From: Vibrio hannami
GTDB taxonomy: Bacteria; Pseudomonadota; Gammaproteobacteria; Enterobacterales; Vibrionaceae
Direction: 5' to 3'
Assembly: GCF_029589055.1 (NCBI RefSeq)
Contig: NZ_JARQZP010000006.1
Coordinates: 558,001-622,000 of the forward strand
Length of the DNA: 64,000 bases
This document shows, one piece after another, positions 1 through 8,585 of the stretch. A program made the translations under genes and the position numbers. The first letter of the stretch is position 1, and every line of letters starts with the position of its first letter. The notes under the pieces are model-generated. The model saw nothing but the letters and a program-made list of their open reading frames with translations, was not told the origin of the DNA and ran no database searches.

Positions 1-104
1 AGAAGTACTACGATCCACGCGTATGGCTACGTGCTGGTCAGGCTTCTATGGTTGCTCGTCTTGAGCAGGCGTTCGCTGACCTTAATGCTGTAGACGTACT
101 ATAA
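1..104 (+). CDS. fbaA: Fructose-bisphosphate aldolase class II, C-terminal end (partial)
   Basis: The window opens inside a reading frame that ends at a TAA at 102-104. The 33 visible codons encode a tail containing YYDPRVWLRAGQ followed by an acidic helix, which fits the C-terminus of the Zn-dependent class II aldolase that interconverts fructose-1,6-bisphosphate with dihydroxyacetone phosphate and glyceraldehyde-3-phosphate in glycolysis. A strong terminator follows directly, and mscS comes next, the order known from enterobacteria and vibrios. No catalytic residue lies in the visible part, so the call rests on the tail and the neighbourhood. Confidence 0.8.
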   Translation, partial: KYYDPRVWLRAGQASMVARLEQAFADLNAVDVL

Positions 105-128
105 TCCGTCTGTAGCAAAGAATTCAAA

Positions 129-153
129 AACCGCTCTTCGGAGCGGTTTTTTT
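129..153 (+). terminator. Rho-independent terminator of fbaA
   Basis: An 8-bp stem AACCGCTC/GAGCGGTT with a TTCG tetraloop is followed by a run of T. It lies 24 bp after the aldolase stop codon. Confidence 0.93.
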
Positions 154-419
154 ATGTCTGAAAATCCTGATTTTTAGAGCAAATATGTTATTTTCGTGTT
201 TTCTTAATTCAGGAGCTGGATGTTTCCTGTCACACTAAGTTATCTTATATCTACTAAGCGTTGGGATCTGTAAGTGCTTATTTTTATTTACAGAAATATG
301 ACTCTACTTTTTTTCATACAATCTATAGTCGCTACGCTTATTGGGCTTGCTATTAGCTCAGCTCAAAGCTAATAGATTGGCCAAACTAATAATAGTTTAT
401 AGCTTTAAGGGAAATTAAT
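154..419. other. Intergenic region upstream of mscS
   Basis: This 266-bp AT-rich spacer between the fbaA terminator and mscS has no convincing ORF. It must hold the mscS promoter, but I cannot single one out. A short inverted repeat (ATTAGCT ... AGCTAAT) lies near 351-373. The mscS start is preceded by AAGGGAAATTAAT, an acceptable ribosome-binding site. Confidence 0.5.
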
Positions 420-1277
420 ATGGCAGTTGAAGAAACGATGTCTGAGGTAACAGAGGGTATCTCAAAGATTGAAAACTGGATCTCAGGTAACTCTGATTTG
501 TTTATCCAGTATGGTGTAAATATTCTCTCCGCAATTATTATCCTATTTATTGGTAATATCATTGTTAAGACGATTGCTGGCAGTGTATCCAGGTTACTTT
601 CTAAGCGGGATATGGATAAGGCTGTTGTAGACTTTATATCGGCTCTTGTTCGTTACCTGTTGTTCGTTATTGTTCTTATCGCGGCTCTTGGTCGTGTTGG
701 TGTTGAGACGGCATCTGTTGTTGCGGTTATTGGTGCGGCAGGTCTTGCTGTTGGTCTTGCTCTGCAAGGTTCGCTATCTAACTTCGCGGCAGGCGTGTTA
801 ATTGTAGCTTTCCGTCCGTTTAAATCTGGTGATTATGTTGAGATCGGTGGTGTTGCTGGTTCTGTTGACTCTATTCAGATTTTCCAGACAGTGCTGACAA
901 CACCAGACAATAAAATGGTAGTAGTACCAAACGCCTCTGTTATCGGTGGCGCAATTACAAACTACTCTCGCCACAATAAGCGCCGTATTGACCATGTTAT
1001 TGGTGTTTCTTACAGTGCGGATCTACAGAAAACTAAAGCTGTCATTGAAGCAACTCTGAAAGCAGATAGCCGTATTCTAAAAGAGCCGGGCATCCAGATT
1101 GGTGTTGTTGCTCTTGCAGACTCTTCAGTGAACTTTGTGGTTCGCCCTTGGGTTAAGACGTCTGAATACTGGGACGTATACTTTGATTCACTACAGGCAA
1201 TCAAAGAAGCGCTTGATAAAGAAGGTATTGAAATTCCATTCCCTCAAATGGATGTACATCTTGATAAAGCAAGCTAA
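420..1277 (+). CDS. mscS: Small-conductance mechanosensitive channel MscS
   Basis: A 285-residue inner-membrane channel that opens under membrane tension and releases solutes during hypo-osmotic shock. Three hydrophobic segments lie at about 32-50, 70-92 and 98-130. The third contains the Gly/Ala-rich pore helix AVGLALQGSLSNFAAGVLIV (residues 110-129), nearly identical to the pore of E. coli MscS. The soluble beta domain and C-terminal cage follow. Length matches the family (about 286). It has its own upstream spacer and ends at a terminator shared with the convergent neighbour. Confidence 0.97.
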   Translation: MAVEETMSEVTEGISKIENWISGNSDLFIQYGVNILSAIIILFIGNIIVKTIAGSVSRLLSKRDMDKAVVDFISALVRYLLFVIVLIAALGRVGVETASVVAVIGAAGLAVGLALQGSLSNFAAGVLIVAFRPFKSGDYVEIGGVAGSVDSIQIFQTVLTTPDNKMVVVPNASVIGGAITNYSRHNKRRIDHVIGVSYSADLQKTKAVIEATLKADSRILKEPGIQIGVVALADSSVNFVVRPWVKTSEYWDVYFDSLQAIKEALDKEGIEIPFPQMDVHLDKAS

Positions 1278-1290
1278 AGCCTGCTGATTT

Positions 1291-1327
1291 AAAAAAGCGC
1301 ATGTTGCAAGGTAACATGCGCTTTTTT
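1291..1327. terminator. Bidirectional terminator between mscS and the convergent YbaK-like gene
   Basis: A stem of about 10 bp (GCGCATGTT/AACATGCGC) is flanked by A6 on the left and T6 on the right, so it can end transcripts arriving from either side. Both flanking genes point towards it. Confidence 0.93.
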
Positions 1328-1330
1328 GAT

Positions 1331-1813
1331 CTATATGTAGTGGATGGTATTTGGATTATGTTCCAGCAATGGCTTTAAATCCTTGCCACTGAATCCAAAG
1401 GTTACCTCAGGAAGACCCGGCGTATACAAGATCTCCTCCTTTTCCAACAGTTCTTTATCTACTACTATAGGAATCTCTTCTGGTAGGCCAAACGGGCATA
1501 CCGCTCCCGGAACACAGCCAATAGCCTTTGTCATCTCTTCGTTGCTGCAAATCGAGACTCTTTTCCCTAATACGCTTTGAACGGGCTTTCTATCTAACCG
1601 CTTATTTTTTTCTGTCAGGTAAAGAGCAAAACCACCACTTTTAAGTTTCAGGAATAGGCTTTTGCTGTGTGTACCTGTCCAGCCTAGCTCCAGAGCCACT
1701 CTTTCATCGGTTGCAAAATCCAGTATTGGCTCGTGTGACCACGATTGATAGTTAATACCTGTTTGGTCAAAAAGGGTCAGATTATTTTGATAAATTTGCT
1801 CCAGTAATTTCAT
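1331..1813 (-). CDS. YbaK/prolyl-tRNA synthetase-associated (PrdX-like) aminoacyl-tRNA deacylase
   Basis: A 160-residue single-domain protein of the YbaK/ProRS-editing superfamily, whose members hydrolyse mischarged tRNAs in trans (for example Ala- or Cys-tRNAPro). The candidate catalytic Lys51 lies in KSLFLKLKSGG, and the Gly/Pro loop GCVPGAVCPFGLP lies at about 98-110, as in PrdX-type proteins. It starts 8 bp after the argO stop on the same strand, so the two are probably co-transcribed. Which mischarged tRNA it edits cannot be told from sequence alone. A second, divergent member of the superfamily lies at 11908-12384. Confidence 0.85.
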   Translation of the reverse strand: MKLLEQIYQNNLTLFDQTGINYQSWSHEPILDFATDERVALELGWTGTHSKSLFLKLKSGGFALYLTEKNKRLDRKPVQSVLGKRVSICSNEEMTKAIGCVPGAVCPFGLPEEIPIVVDKELLEKEEILYTPGLPEVTFGFSGKDLKPLLEHNPNTIHYI

Positions 1814-1821
1814 AGCTCACC

Positions 1822-2472
1822 TCACATATATTGCAACCAGAGTTCTTTAGCCAGCGATGCTGAAATCGCAAACATAATAAGCGCAACAATGATATCGATA
1901 GCTTTTTTAACCGAAGGTTTTGAGAGTGTTGGGGCTGCTTTGGCTGCGGTTATAGATAGCCCGAAGAACCAGGCAATCGATGCGATCATGGTTCCCAGAG
2001 CAAATGCAATACGGTCATCGTGTTCGAATTGCCCGCCTATAGAGCCGAGGACAACAATCGTATCCAGATAAACGTGTGGGTTGAGGACAGTAACAGCAAG
2101 AGCACCGAGAATCACCGCCTTTCGCCCCTTAACGGAGCTATTTAGCTCCAACTCGTCGTCGCTTGTACTAAATGCGCTTTTTAGAGATAAATACCCATAG
2201 TAAGAGAGAAAGGCTATTCCACCTAAAGTAACCAGAGTCAGTAAGGCTTCATTCCTGGATAAAAGTGCGCCACCTCCAAACACACCCAGTGAGATAAATA
2301 GGATATCCAGAGTGCTACATAGTGTGGCTGTGGTTAGATGGTGATTCCTTTTTATGCCCTGATTGAGTACATAAGCGTTCTGAGCGCCAATAGGGATAAT
2401 CATGCTGGCTCCAAGGCTAAAGCCCTGCAGTAAGATCCAAAAGTTCAAGTTAATACCACTGTGTTGTTCCAA
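1822..2472 (-). CDS. argO: Arginine exporter, LysE/ArgO family
   Basis: A 216-residue inner-membrane protein with about six hydrophobic helices. The LysE/ArgO signature is near the N-terminus (GFSLGASMIIPIGAQNAYVL, about 14-33). The family exports basic amino acids; ArgO exports arginine and, in E. coli, is switched on by ArgP with arginine and held off by lysine. It is divergent from argP, sharing an 89-bp intergenic region that should contain the ArgP-controlled promoter. Length fits the family (205-215). Confidence 0.93.
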   Translation of the reverse strand: MEQHSGINLNFWILLQGFSLGASMIIPIGAQNAYVLNQGIKRNHHLTTATLCSTLDILFISLGVFGGGALLSRNEALLTLVTLGGIAFLSYYGYLSLKSAFSTSDDELELNSSVKGRKAVILGALAVTVLNPHVYLDTIVVLGSIGGQFEHDDRIAFALGTMIASIAWFFGLSITAAKAAPTLSKPSVKKAIDIIVALIMFAISASLAKELWLQYM

Positions 2473-2561
2473 ATTGAAGCTAAGTTTAGGGTGGTTGATT
2501 TAATAAATATAACTAATAATATTAATCTTTAATAAGTTTAACTTATCTAGGTGAGAAAGCG

Positions 2562-3458
2562 ATGCGTGGATTAGATTATCGTTGGATAGAGGCGCTGGAA
2601 GCAGTAATCACTTACCGAAGCTTTGAACGTGCGGCTCAGAAGCTATTTATTTCTCAGTCAGCGGTGTCGCAGAGAATTAAACAGCTAGAGAAGTGGTCTT
2701 CTCAGGCAGTACTTGTCAGAGAGCAGCCCCCTAGAGCAACGCTTACAGGTCAGAAGCTACTTGGTTTATATAAGCGAGTACGCCTGTTGGAACAGGATCT
2801 GCTACCAGATCTTGATATTAACGATAGTGAGCAGGTGCTGGATGTCTCGATAGCTACCAACGCAGACACGTTGGCGACCTGGTTGTTGCCGAGTTTGGCG
2901 GGTTTATTGAAGAAATCTAACCTAGCTATCAACCTAAATGTCGATGATGAACATCGAACATTAGAAAAGCTGCGTATTGGCGAGGTAGTAGGAGCTGTCA
3001 GTATTGAGCCTGATTCTATTCCCGGTTGTGTTGCGGACTACCTGGGAACAATGGAGTACATTTGTGTTGCAAGCCCGGAGTTTTGTGAGAAATACTTTCC
3101 GAATGGCACTTCGAAAGAAGCGCTGTTACAAGCTCCGGCCGTAGTATTTAATCAGTATGACCATATGCATGAAAAGTTTATCCAACAGCACTTCGGGCTC
3201 TCTATTAGCCATGTTGTAAAACATACGGTCAGAAGTTCGGAAGCCTTTGTTCAGATGGCTACTCTGGGAATAGCTTACTCTCTGATTCCCAAACCTCAGA
3301 TTGAAGAAGAGTTAAACAGTGGTAAGTTGATAAATATTACACCTCATCTCAGCATCCCTCACAGGTTATATTGGCATCACTGGCAATTGGAAAGTGGCGT
3401 TTTAAGGGAATTATCAGACACAATTATTGATTATGCGCGAGAGTACCTCCCTCAATAA
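2562..3458 (+). CDS. argP: LysR-type regulator ArgP (IciA)
   Basis: A 298-residue LysR-family transcription factor. Its N-terminal winged helix includes the recognition helix FISQSAVSQRIKQLE (about residues 28-42), and a periplasmic-binding-protein-like effector domain fills residues 90-298. ArgP senses arginine and lysine and controls argO and lysine-biosynthesis genes. The divergent position next to argO and the length (E. coli 297) fit exactly. The ATG at 2562 is preceded by AGGTGAGAAAGCG, a usable ribosome-binding site. Confidence 0.94.
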   Translation: MRGLDYRWIEALEAVITYRSFERAAQKLFISQSAVSQRIKQLEKWSSQAVLVREQPPRATLTGQKLLGLYKRVRLLEQDLLPDLDINDSEQVLDVSIATNADTLATWLLPSLAGLLKKSNLAINLNVDDEHRTLEKLRIGEVVGAVSIEPDSIPGCVADYLGTMEYICVASPEFCEKYFPNGTSKEALLQAPAVVFNQYDHMHEKFIQQHFGLSISHVVKHTVRSSEAFVQMATLGIAYSLIPKPQIEEELNSGKLINITPHLSIPHRLYWHHWQLESGVLRELSDTIIDYAREYLPQ

Positions 3459-3579
3459 TATAGGCGGTATTGTATATAAATTGACAGAGTTAGAATTTGG
3501 TAAAAAGTAATCAACAAAACACTAAATTAATAGAGATTGACGATAAAATAGACCAGCATAATTAATAAGGTCTAGAAAA

Positions 3580-4269
3580 ATGAAAAAATTATTAGTGGCC
3601 GTTAGCTTTGTAACCTCTTTTTCTTTGCACGCTGCTACGCCGGATTTCGCTCATATAGAAACTAATGGCTATGGTGAGGTTGTGGCTAAACCTGATCTTG
3701 CTGAGTTTAAAGTGCAGGTTGTGGAGTCTGCTCTAAACGCCGAACAAGCCAAGAAAGCCGTTGATCGTGCAGTTATTGCTTTCCATAAAAGGCTTGCTGA
3801 AGCCGGAATTGATCGACGCAGTATTAGCTCGACCAATATTCACCTGGCTCCACAATACCATTACCCTAAGTCAGGTAGCGCCGAGTTAGTTGGCTATCGC
3901 GCCTCAAGACAGATTACGGTTACCCTTGATGACCTGCCGAAGCTGAATGATTTGCTGGATAAGGCATTGGGCGATGGGATTAGCCGTATAGATGACATCC
4001 TATTAAAAGTCAGTGACCGGGAAAAGTATCAAGAGCAGGCTCGTATTCTTGCTATTAAGGATGCAAACCGAAAAGCGCATTCTTTGGCTGAAGGTTTTCA
4101 CGGAACTTTAGACGGTGTCTGGAAAGTGAGTTATCAGGCAAGAAGCCGACAGCCAATGATGAGAGCTATGGCTATGGACGCTGGTGGCGCATCTGACACA
4201 GGTTATCAGGACACATCCATAACTATTAGCGATAGTGTTAATGTGATATATCGCTTTCAGCAGAACTAG
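3580..4269 (+). CDS. yggE: YggE, periplasmic SIMPL-domain protein (oxidative stress related)
   Basis: A 229-residue protein starting with a typical signal peptide (KK, then a hydrophobic stretch, then HAA at about residue 19), so it is expected in the periplasm. The rest is one SIMPL (DUF541) domain, containing the conserved opening ETNGYGEVVAKPDLAEF. In E. coli, loss or overproduction of YggE alters oxidative stress responses, but no biochemical activity is settled. It lies between argP and serA, as in related genomes, and ends at a shared terminator. Confidence 0.92.
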   Translation: MKKLLVAVSFVTSFSLHAATPDFAHIETNGYGEVVAKPDLAEFKVQVVESALNAEQAKKAVDRAVIAFHKRLAEAGIDRRSISSTNIHLAPQYHYPKSGSAELVGYRASRQITVTLDDLPKLNDLLDKALGDGISRIDDILLKVSDREKYQEQARILAIKDANRKAHSLAEGFHGTLDGVWKVSYQARSRQPMMRAMAMDAGGASDTGYQDTSITISDSVNVIYRFQQN

Positions 4270-4283
4270 TACTAATCTAAGAT

Positions 4284-4309
4284 TAAAGCCCTCAATCGAG
4301 GGCTTTATA
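4284..4309. terminator. Bidirectional terminator between yggE and serA
   Basis: The stem TAAAGCCCTC/GAGGGCTTTA with a short loop sits between two convergent genes. The U-tracts are short (three to four residues), so it may be only moderately strong. Confidence 0.75.
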
Positions 4310-4323
4310 GTCTGACTGGTAAA

Positions 4324-5553
4324 TTAGTGAAGTAGCCTTGCTCGAATTGTACCTTCAATACCTTTCAGTTTAGCCAGTGCTTCTTCTGAACGATCTGCCT
4401 CGATATCAAGGACAACATAACCGATTTCCGCGTTAGTCTGTAAGTACTGACCTGCGATGTTGATACCGTCTTCTGCGAAGATGGTGTTAATCTGATTCAG
4501 AATACCAGGGCGGTTTTCGTGAATGTGCAGAATTCGGGAAGCGCCACTATGGATTGGTAGTGATACCTCAGGGAAGTTAACACTAGATAGTGTTGAGCCA
4601 TTATCCGAGTATTTAGCCAGCTTACCTGCTACTTCAACACCGATATTTTCCTGCGCTTCCTGAGTTGAACCACCAACGTGCGGAGTAAGAATAACGTTAT
4701 CAAACTTCATTAGTGGAGACTCAAATGGGTCTGCGTTAGTTTTTGGTTCTGTCGGGAATACGTCGACTGCTGCACCACCTAGATGACCAGATTCCAGAGA
4801 TTCACATAGTGCAGGGATATCAACAACTGTGCCTCGTGCTGCGTTGATAAAGATCGCGCCTGGTTTCATACGTGAGAACTCTTCAGCACCCATCATATTT
4901 TTAGTACCGTCTGTTTCTGGTACGTGCAGGGTAATCACATCACACTTGTTTAGCAGTTCACTCATGGTGTGAATCTGAGTCGCGTTACCTAGTGAGAGTT
5001 TATTCTCAATGTCATAGAAATAAACTTTCATCCCCAGGTTTTCAGCAATAATACCTAGCTGAGTACCGATATGACCGTAGCCGATAATACCTAAGCGCTT
5101 GCCGCGAGCTTCGAATGAGCCATCGGCGCTTTTTTTCCAGATGCCACGGTGTGCAAGTGCATTCTTTTCAGGAATACCACGAAGCAGTAACAGAATTTGA
5201 CCAAGAACAAGCTCAGCAACACTACGAGTGTTCGAGAATGGCGCATTAAATACTGGAATACCGCGTTTAGCAGCTGCGGGCAGGTTTACCTGATTAGTAC
5301 CAATACAGAAGCAACCAACAGCAACCAATTTGTTTGCAGCCTGGAATACTTCTTCCGTTAGGTTAGTACGGGAACGAATACCGATAAAGTGAACATCTTT
5401 GACTGCTTCAAGAAGCTCCTCTTCTGGTAGCGAGCCTTTATGGTACTCAATATTGGTGTAACCAGCTGCTTCTAAAACTTCTACTGTTGAAGGGTGTAAT
5501 CCCTCTAAAAGCAGTATTTTTATCTTATCTTTTTCCAGTGATACTTTCGCCAT
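4324..5553 (-). CDS. serA: D-3-phosphoglycerate dehydrogenase
   Basis: A 409-residue cytosolic enzyme that oxidises 3-phosphoglycerate with NAD+, the first step of serine synthesis. It has a split substrate-binding domain, an NAD-binding Rossmann motif (LGIIGYGHIGTQLG, about 154-167), the catalytic His region (LTPHVGGST, about 290) and a C-terminal ACT domain (about 335-409, from RILHIHENRPG) that binds serine for feedback inhibition. Length matches E. coli SerA (410). It stands alone downstream of rpiA. Confidence 0.98.
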   Translation of the reverse strand: MAKVSLEKDKIKILLLEGLHPSTVEVLEAAGYTNIEYHKGSLPEEELLEAVKDVHFIGIRSRTNLTEEVFQAANKLVAVGCFCIGTNQVNLPAAAKRGIPVFNAPFSNTRSVAELVLGQILLLLRGIPEKNALAHRGIWKKSADGSFEARGKRLGIIGYGHIGTQLGIIAENLGMKVYFYDIENKLSLGNATQIHTMSELLNKCDVITLHVPETDGTKNMMGAEEFSRMKPGAIFINAARGTVVDIPALCESLESGHLGGAAVDVFPTEPKTNADPFESPLMKFDNVILTPHVGGSTQEAQENIGVEVAGKLAKYSDNGSTLSSVNFPEVSLPIHSGASRILHIHENRPGILNQINTIFAEDGINIAGQYLQTNAEIGYVVLDIEADRSEEALAKLKGIEGTIRARLLH

Positions 5554-5673
5554 CTCTTCTCATCCTTAAAACAAAAGGTAACCGACGCACGGAACTGAGT
5601 ATTTATGCGTCAAATATGGATTAAACTTATCAAAAAAAAGGCTGGTTGGGTAAGAAATTTACGGAATAAGCAA

Positions 5674-5702
5674 TAAAAAACGGCACTTAGTAGCGCCGTT
5701 TG
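5674..5702 (-). terminator. Terminator downstream of rpiA
   Basis: Read on the minus strand, the stem AACGGCGC/GTGCCGTT with a TACTAA loop is followed by six T. It separates rpiA from serA, so serA should have its own promoter in 5554-5673. Confidence 0.88.
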
Positions 5703-5754
5703 TCTTTAAATGATGGAAATTACAGATTTTTTGTAATCTAATTTCCTGAAAACA

Positions 5755-6411
5755 TTATTCTTCGATTTTTGCACCTTCAGGTGTGCCAGTGATAACCACA
5801 TCGGCACCACGGTGTGCAAACAGTCCAACAGTTACAACACCAGCGATACTGTTGATCTTGTCTTCCAGCTCTTTTGGATTGGTAATTTCCATGCCGTAAA
5901 CGTCAATGATGATGTTACCGTTGTCTGTTACAACGCCTTCGCGGTATGCAGGATCTCCACCTAGTTTTACCATTTCACGTCCAACATAAGAACGAGCCAT
6001 TGGAATAACCTCAACAGGAAGCGGGAACTTACCCAGAACATCTACCGCTTTGGTTCCATCAACGATACAAATAAACTTGTCAGAGATAGCTGCAACGATC
6101 TTTTCTCGGGTCAGAGCTGCACCGCCACCTTTAATCATATCTCTTTCAGGGTTGATCTCGTCCGCACCATCAACGTAAACATCCAGTTTGTCTACTTCGT
6201 TACAGTCAAAAACTTCAATGCCAAGCGCTTTTAGTTTTTCAGTAGAATCCACAGAACTCGAAACTGCACCTTTAATCTCATCTTTCATAGTGCCTAGCGC
6301 ATCAATGAAGTGCTTCACTGTTGAACCAGTACCAACACCTACAATGCTGCCTTTTTCAACATATTTAAGCGCTGCCCAGCCAGCTTCTTTCTTCATTTCA
6401 TCTTGAGTCAT
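5755..6411 (-). CDS. rpiA: Ribose-5-phosphate isomerase A
   Basis: A 218-residue enzyme that interconverts ribose-5-phosphate and ribulose-5-phosphate in the pentose phosphate pathway. The phosphate-binding loop [11 protein letters not shown] (about 25-35), DGADEI (about 81-86) and [11 protein letters not shown] (about 94-104, with the catalytic Glu in the following helix) are all present. Length matches E. coli RpiA (219). It sits between fau/6S RNA and serA as in gamma-proteobacteria. Confidence 0.98.
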   Translation of the reverse strand: MTQDEMKKEAGWAALKYVEKGSIVGVGTGSTVKHFIDALGTMKDEIKGAVSSSVDSTEKLKALGIEVFDCNEVDKLDVYVDGADEINPERDMIKGGGAALTREKIVAAISDKFICIVDGTKAVDVLGKFPLPVEVIPMARSYVGREMVKLGGDPAYREGVVTDNGNIIIDVYGMEITNPKELEDKINSIAGVVTVGLFAHRGADVVITGTPEGAKIEE

Positions 6412-6469
6412 GCCATTCTCCAGAGTTAGTTCTTAGGGGGTAATTTCGGCGGGATTATAACGGTTTATT

Positions 6470-7075
6470 CTACCCGAGTATATTTGTTTCCCTTAGCCAT
6501 ATGTTGTCAGGGGTAATAATGACTGGCAAAGGTACATCCCATGGTTCAACAGGAACCTTTTCTATTTGCTGGCAGTTGTGCGCTATTCCCATTGGCGTTG
6601 GTCCTTGCCCGGTTTTAAACCACTTTTCCAGAGTTCTGTCGTAATAGCCACCACCCATGCCCATTCGGTTTCCTGTTTTATCGAAAGCGACCAGTGGTGT
6701 GAATACAATATCAAGCTGGGATACCGGAATGACCTCGGTTTGGTTGAGCACGGGCTCCGGAATATTGAACTTGTTCTCACACATTGGTGAATCTGGCGTA
6801 TAGCGTAAAAACAGCAGGTGGCCTTTAGAAAAAGGGTGCAAAACAGGTAGTGCGACTTCTTTTCCCTGTTGCCAGAAATACTCGATAATAGGGTGGGTAT
6901 CAATTTCGCCATCGGCAGACAAATAGATAGCAACACGTTGAGCATTATTGATTTCAGGAACAGATTTTAGTTGTTGCAGAACTTCTTCTGCGGCGAGTGT
7001 CTGCTCTAAGGCAGAAAGGGATTGTCGTTTACTACGGATAAGTTTGCGGATTTCGGTTCTGTTTTTCATAGGCAT
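6470..7075 (-). CDS. fau: 5-formyltetrahydrofolate cyclo-ligase
   Basis: An ATP-dependent cytosolic enzyme that converts 5-formyltetrahydrofolate to 5,10-methenyltetrahydrofolate. The conserved C-terminal nucleotide and folate-binding motif GNRMGMGGGYYDRTLEKW is intact. I place the start at the ATG at 7075 (or the one at 7069, two codons later), giving 200-202 residues, because the frame upstream runs into the 6S RNA gene. A GAAGGGG sequence lies about 11 bases before 7075. The 6S RNA-fau pair is conserved in gamma-proteobacteria and is probably one transcript. Confidence 0.94.
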   Translation of the reverse strand: MPMKNRTEIRKLIRSKRQSLSALEQTLAAEEVLQQLKSVPEINNAQRVAIYLSADGEIDTHPIIEYFWQQGKEVALPVLHPFSKGHLLFLRYTPDSPMCENKFNIPEPVLNQTEVIPVSQLDIVFTPLVAFDKTGNRMGMGGGYYDRTLEKWFKTGQGPTPMGIAHNCQQIEKVPVEPWDVPLPVIITPDNIWLRETNILG

Positions 7076-7112
7076 GAGTAGAAGAACCCCTTCATGAGAA
7101 AACTCATTGAAT

Positions 7113-7297
7113 AGAAACCCCAGAGTGCCGTTGAGGATTTTGACCCTTGAACCAGCTGGTTCAAGGCGGATCAGCAATGATAACCGTAGGCTTCTCGGTA
7201 CGGGCCGAGCTTGCTCAATAGCTACCAAGTACTAACCCTTAGGTATTGCTTATCGGCTCAGGGACGTAATCCTACTGACGAACACCCCAGGGTAATT
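7113..7297 (-). ncRNA. ssrS: 6S RNA
   Basis: Read on the minus strand, this stretch of about 185 nt carries the hallmarks of 6S RNA: a closing stem between ACCCTGGGGTGTTCG at the 5' end and GGCACTCTGGGGT at the 3' end, the conserved CCCTGAGCCGATA, the GAGCAAGCTCGG and CCGAGAAGCCT blocks that surround the open-promoter-like bubble, and the CTTGAACC/GGTTCAAG hairpin. 6S RNA mimics an open promoter and sequesters sigma-70 RNA polymerase in stationary phase. Its position between zapA and fau matches E. coli. The ends are estimated from the closing stem. Confidence 0.96.
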
Positions 7298-7618
7298 TTT
7301 GTTCTGTGCTTGCGTTACTTCTCTTGTGTAACGCCACTTAGCGCATCTTCCAGCGATGCGATTAAGTAATTCCATTCGTTCTTTTATCTGTTTCTGACTA
7401 TCTTCATCAGCTTTAAACTGGTTGAGTTCGTAGCAGACGTTTAGAGCAGCAATAGTCAGTAACTTTTCGGTATTTGCAACATTAGTTTTTTCAGTCATCT
7501 CTTTCAAGCGGTTATTTAGATCTCGCGCTGCGTTTAACAGAGCTTGTTCTTGCCCTGGAGGGCAGTTAACCCGGGTGATTTTTCCCAGAATTTCGATTTC
7601 GACCGCGTGATGACCCAT
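7250..7618 (-). CDS. zapA: Cell division protein ZapA, C-terminus apparently frameshifted
   Basis: ZapA binds FtsZ and bundles its filaments at mid-cell. The N-terminal domain is clear (VEIEILGKITRVNCPPGQEQ, then a helical region with NTEKLLTIAALNVCYEL). I use the ATG at 7618, because the longer frame begins with a TTG and adds residues atypical for the family. After ERMELLNRI the frame gives a Cys/Trp/Arg-rich tail that runs about 48 bp into the 6S RNA gene. One frame over, the same DNA encodes IASLEDALSGVTQEK and stops at 7315, the coiled-coil ending expected of ZapA. A one-base net shift near 7352-7370 is likely; the true gene would then be about 7315-7618. Confidence 0.85.
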   Translation of the reverse strand: MGHHAVEIEILGKITRVNCPPGQEQALLNAARDLNNRLKEMTEKTNVANTEKLLTIAALNVCYELNQFKADEDSQKQIKERMELLNRIAGRCAKWRYTREVTQAQNKNYPGVFVSRITSLSR

Positions 7619-7862
7619 AGTGACTGAACTCTTAATGTGTAACAAAGATGGAATATTGCCATCGAAGGGGAACTATAGGTAAAGCCCAAATAAGATTCAA
7701 GGGCTTCTCACGCAAATATCTTCTTTTGACATAACAATTACCCACTAAACAAGCAAAATGGATAATTGGTAAGCAAGAGAGGCTAAAGTTTTCCATGAAG
7801 CGAGTAAATGATACGATGGAGCATAAATAATCCCAATCCATTTCGAAATAAAGTGAGTCATC

Positions 7863-8432
7863 ATGAGCGAAACAACGCTTCCAGAATATCTTAGTGTAGA
7901 AACTGAACTGCAGTCTTCTGAGTTGTCTGTTACTCCGGCGGAGTTACACGGACTATTAACAGGTATGTTGAGTGGCGGGCTATCATTAAACGATAAAAGC
8001 TGGCAGCCACTAATTTTTGATTACACCAATGATGGCATGGGATGGCCAACCAGAGCATTAGCTGCGGCGGAAACACTACTTAAGACAACGACATCTGAAT
8101 TAACTGGCACCGGGATGGAGATGTCTATTTTGCTTCCTGATGAAGATGCGGGGCTGCTTGATCTTGCAGACGCTTTGTCTGAGTGGGTAAACCACTTTAT
8201 TTCTGGTCTGGGTCTGATCAACGTCTCTCTCAAAGATATGCCAGAAGATGTGAAAGAAGCTCTGGCTGACCTTGAGGAAATCGGCAAACTTGGTATCGAC
8301 GAAGAAGACGATATGGAAGAGCAGGCTGATCTATTAGAACAGGTTATCGAGCATGTTAAAGCATGTGTGCTGACCATTCATGCTCAATACGGCATGAAGC
8401 CAAGCGAAGAAGAGTCTCAGACTATTCATTAA
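7863..8432 (+). CDS. ygfB: YgfB/YecA family (UPF0149) protein
   Basis: A 189-residue acidic helical protein of the UPF0149 family, with the characteristic N-terminal segment [13 protein letters not shown] (about 28-40) and a second acidic helical block from about 120. Its molecular function is not established in vibrios; the Pseudomonas aeruginosa homologue influences expression of a beta-lactamase regulator. It is divergent from zapA, as in E. coli. In E. coli pepP follows, but here a palindromic repeat and then ubiH come next. Confidence 0.9.
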   Translation: MSETTLPEYLSVETELQSSELSVTPAELHGLLTGMLSGGLSLNDKSWQPLIFDYTNDGMGWPTRALAAAETLLKTTTSELTGTGMEMSILLPDEDAGLLDLADALSEWVNHFISGLGLINVSLKDMPEDVKEALADLEEIGKLGIDEEDDMEEQADLLEQVIEHVKACVLTIHAQYGMKPSEEESQTIH

Positions 8433-8467
8433 AAGCGATTTACCAGACTGATGGCAGACCCAACATT

Positions 8468-8549
8468 GTCATTCCCGCACTAGCCGTGCGCCTTGGCGGG
8501 AATCTCAATAAATCAACATATTAGATCCCTGCCTTCGCAGGGATGACGA
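8468..8549. repeat. Dispersed palindromic repeat, type 1 (ATTCCCGC / GGGATGACG)
   Basis: A composite element: a left hairpin beginning GTCATTCCCGC and ending GCGGGAAT, an AT-rich spacer, and a right hairpin ATCCCTGCCTTCGCAGGGAT ending GATGACGA. The outer ends (GTCATTCC and GGGATGAC) are inverted copies of each other. Related elements lie at 20705-20811, 25121-25256 and 51812-51887. This copy lies between ygfB and ubiH. Confidence 0.85.
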
Positions 8550-8585
8550 ATCTTATCAATAAGCTTGATTTGCAGGGAAGAAAGG

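Noticed and set aside
7076..7228. Extended N-terminus of fau
   Set aside because: The extra 51 codons lie largely within the 6S RNA gene and do not resemble the family N-terminus.
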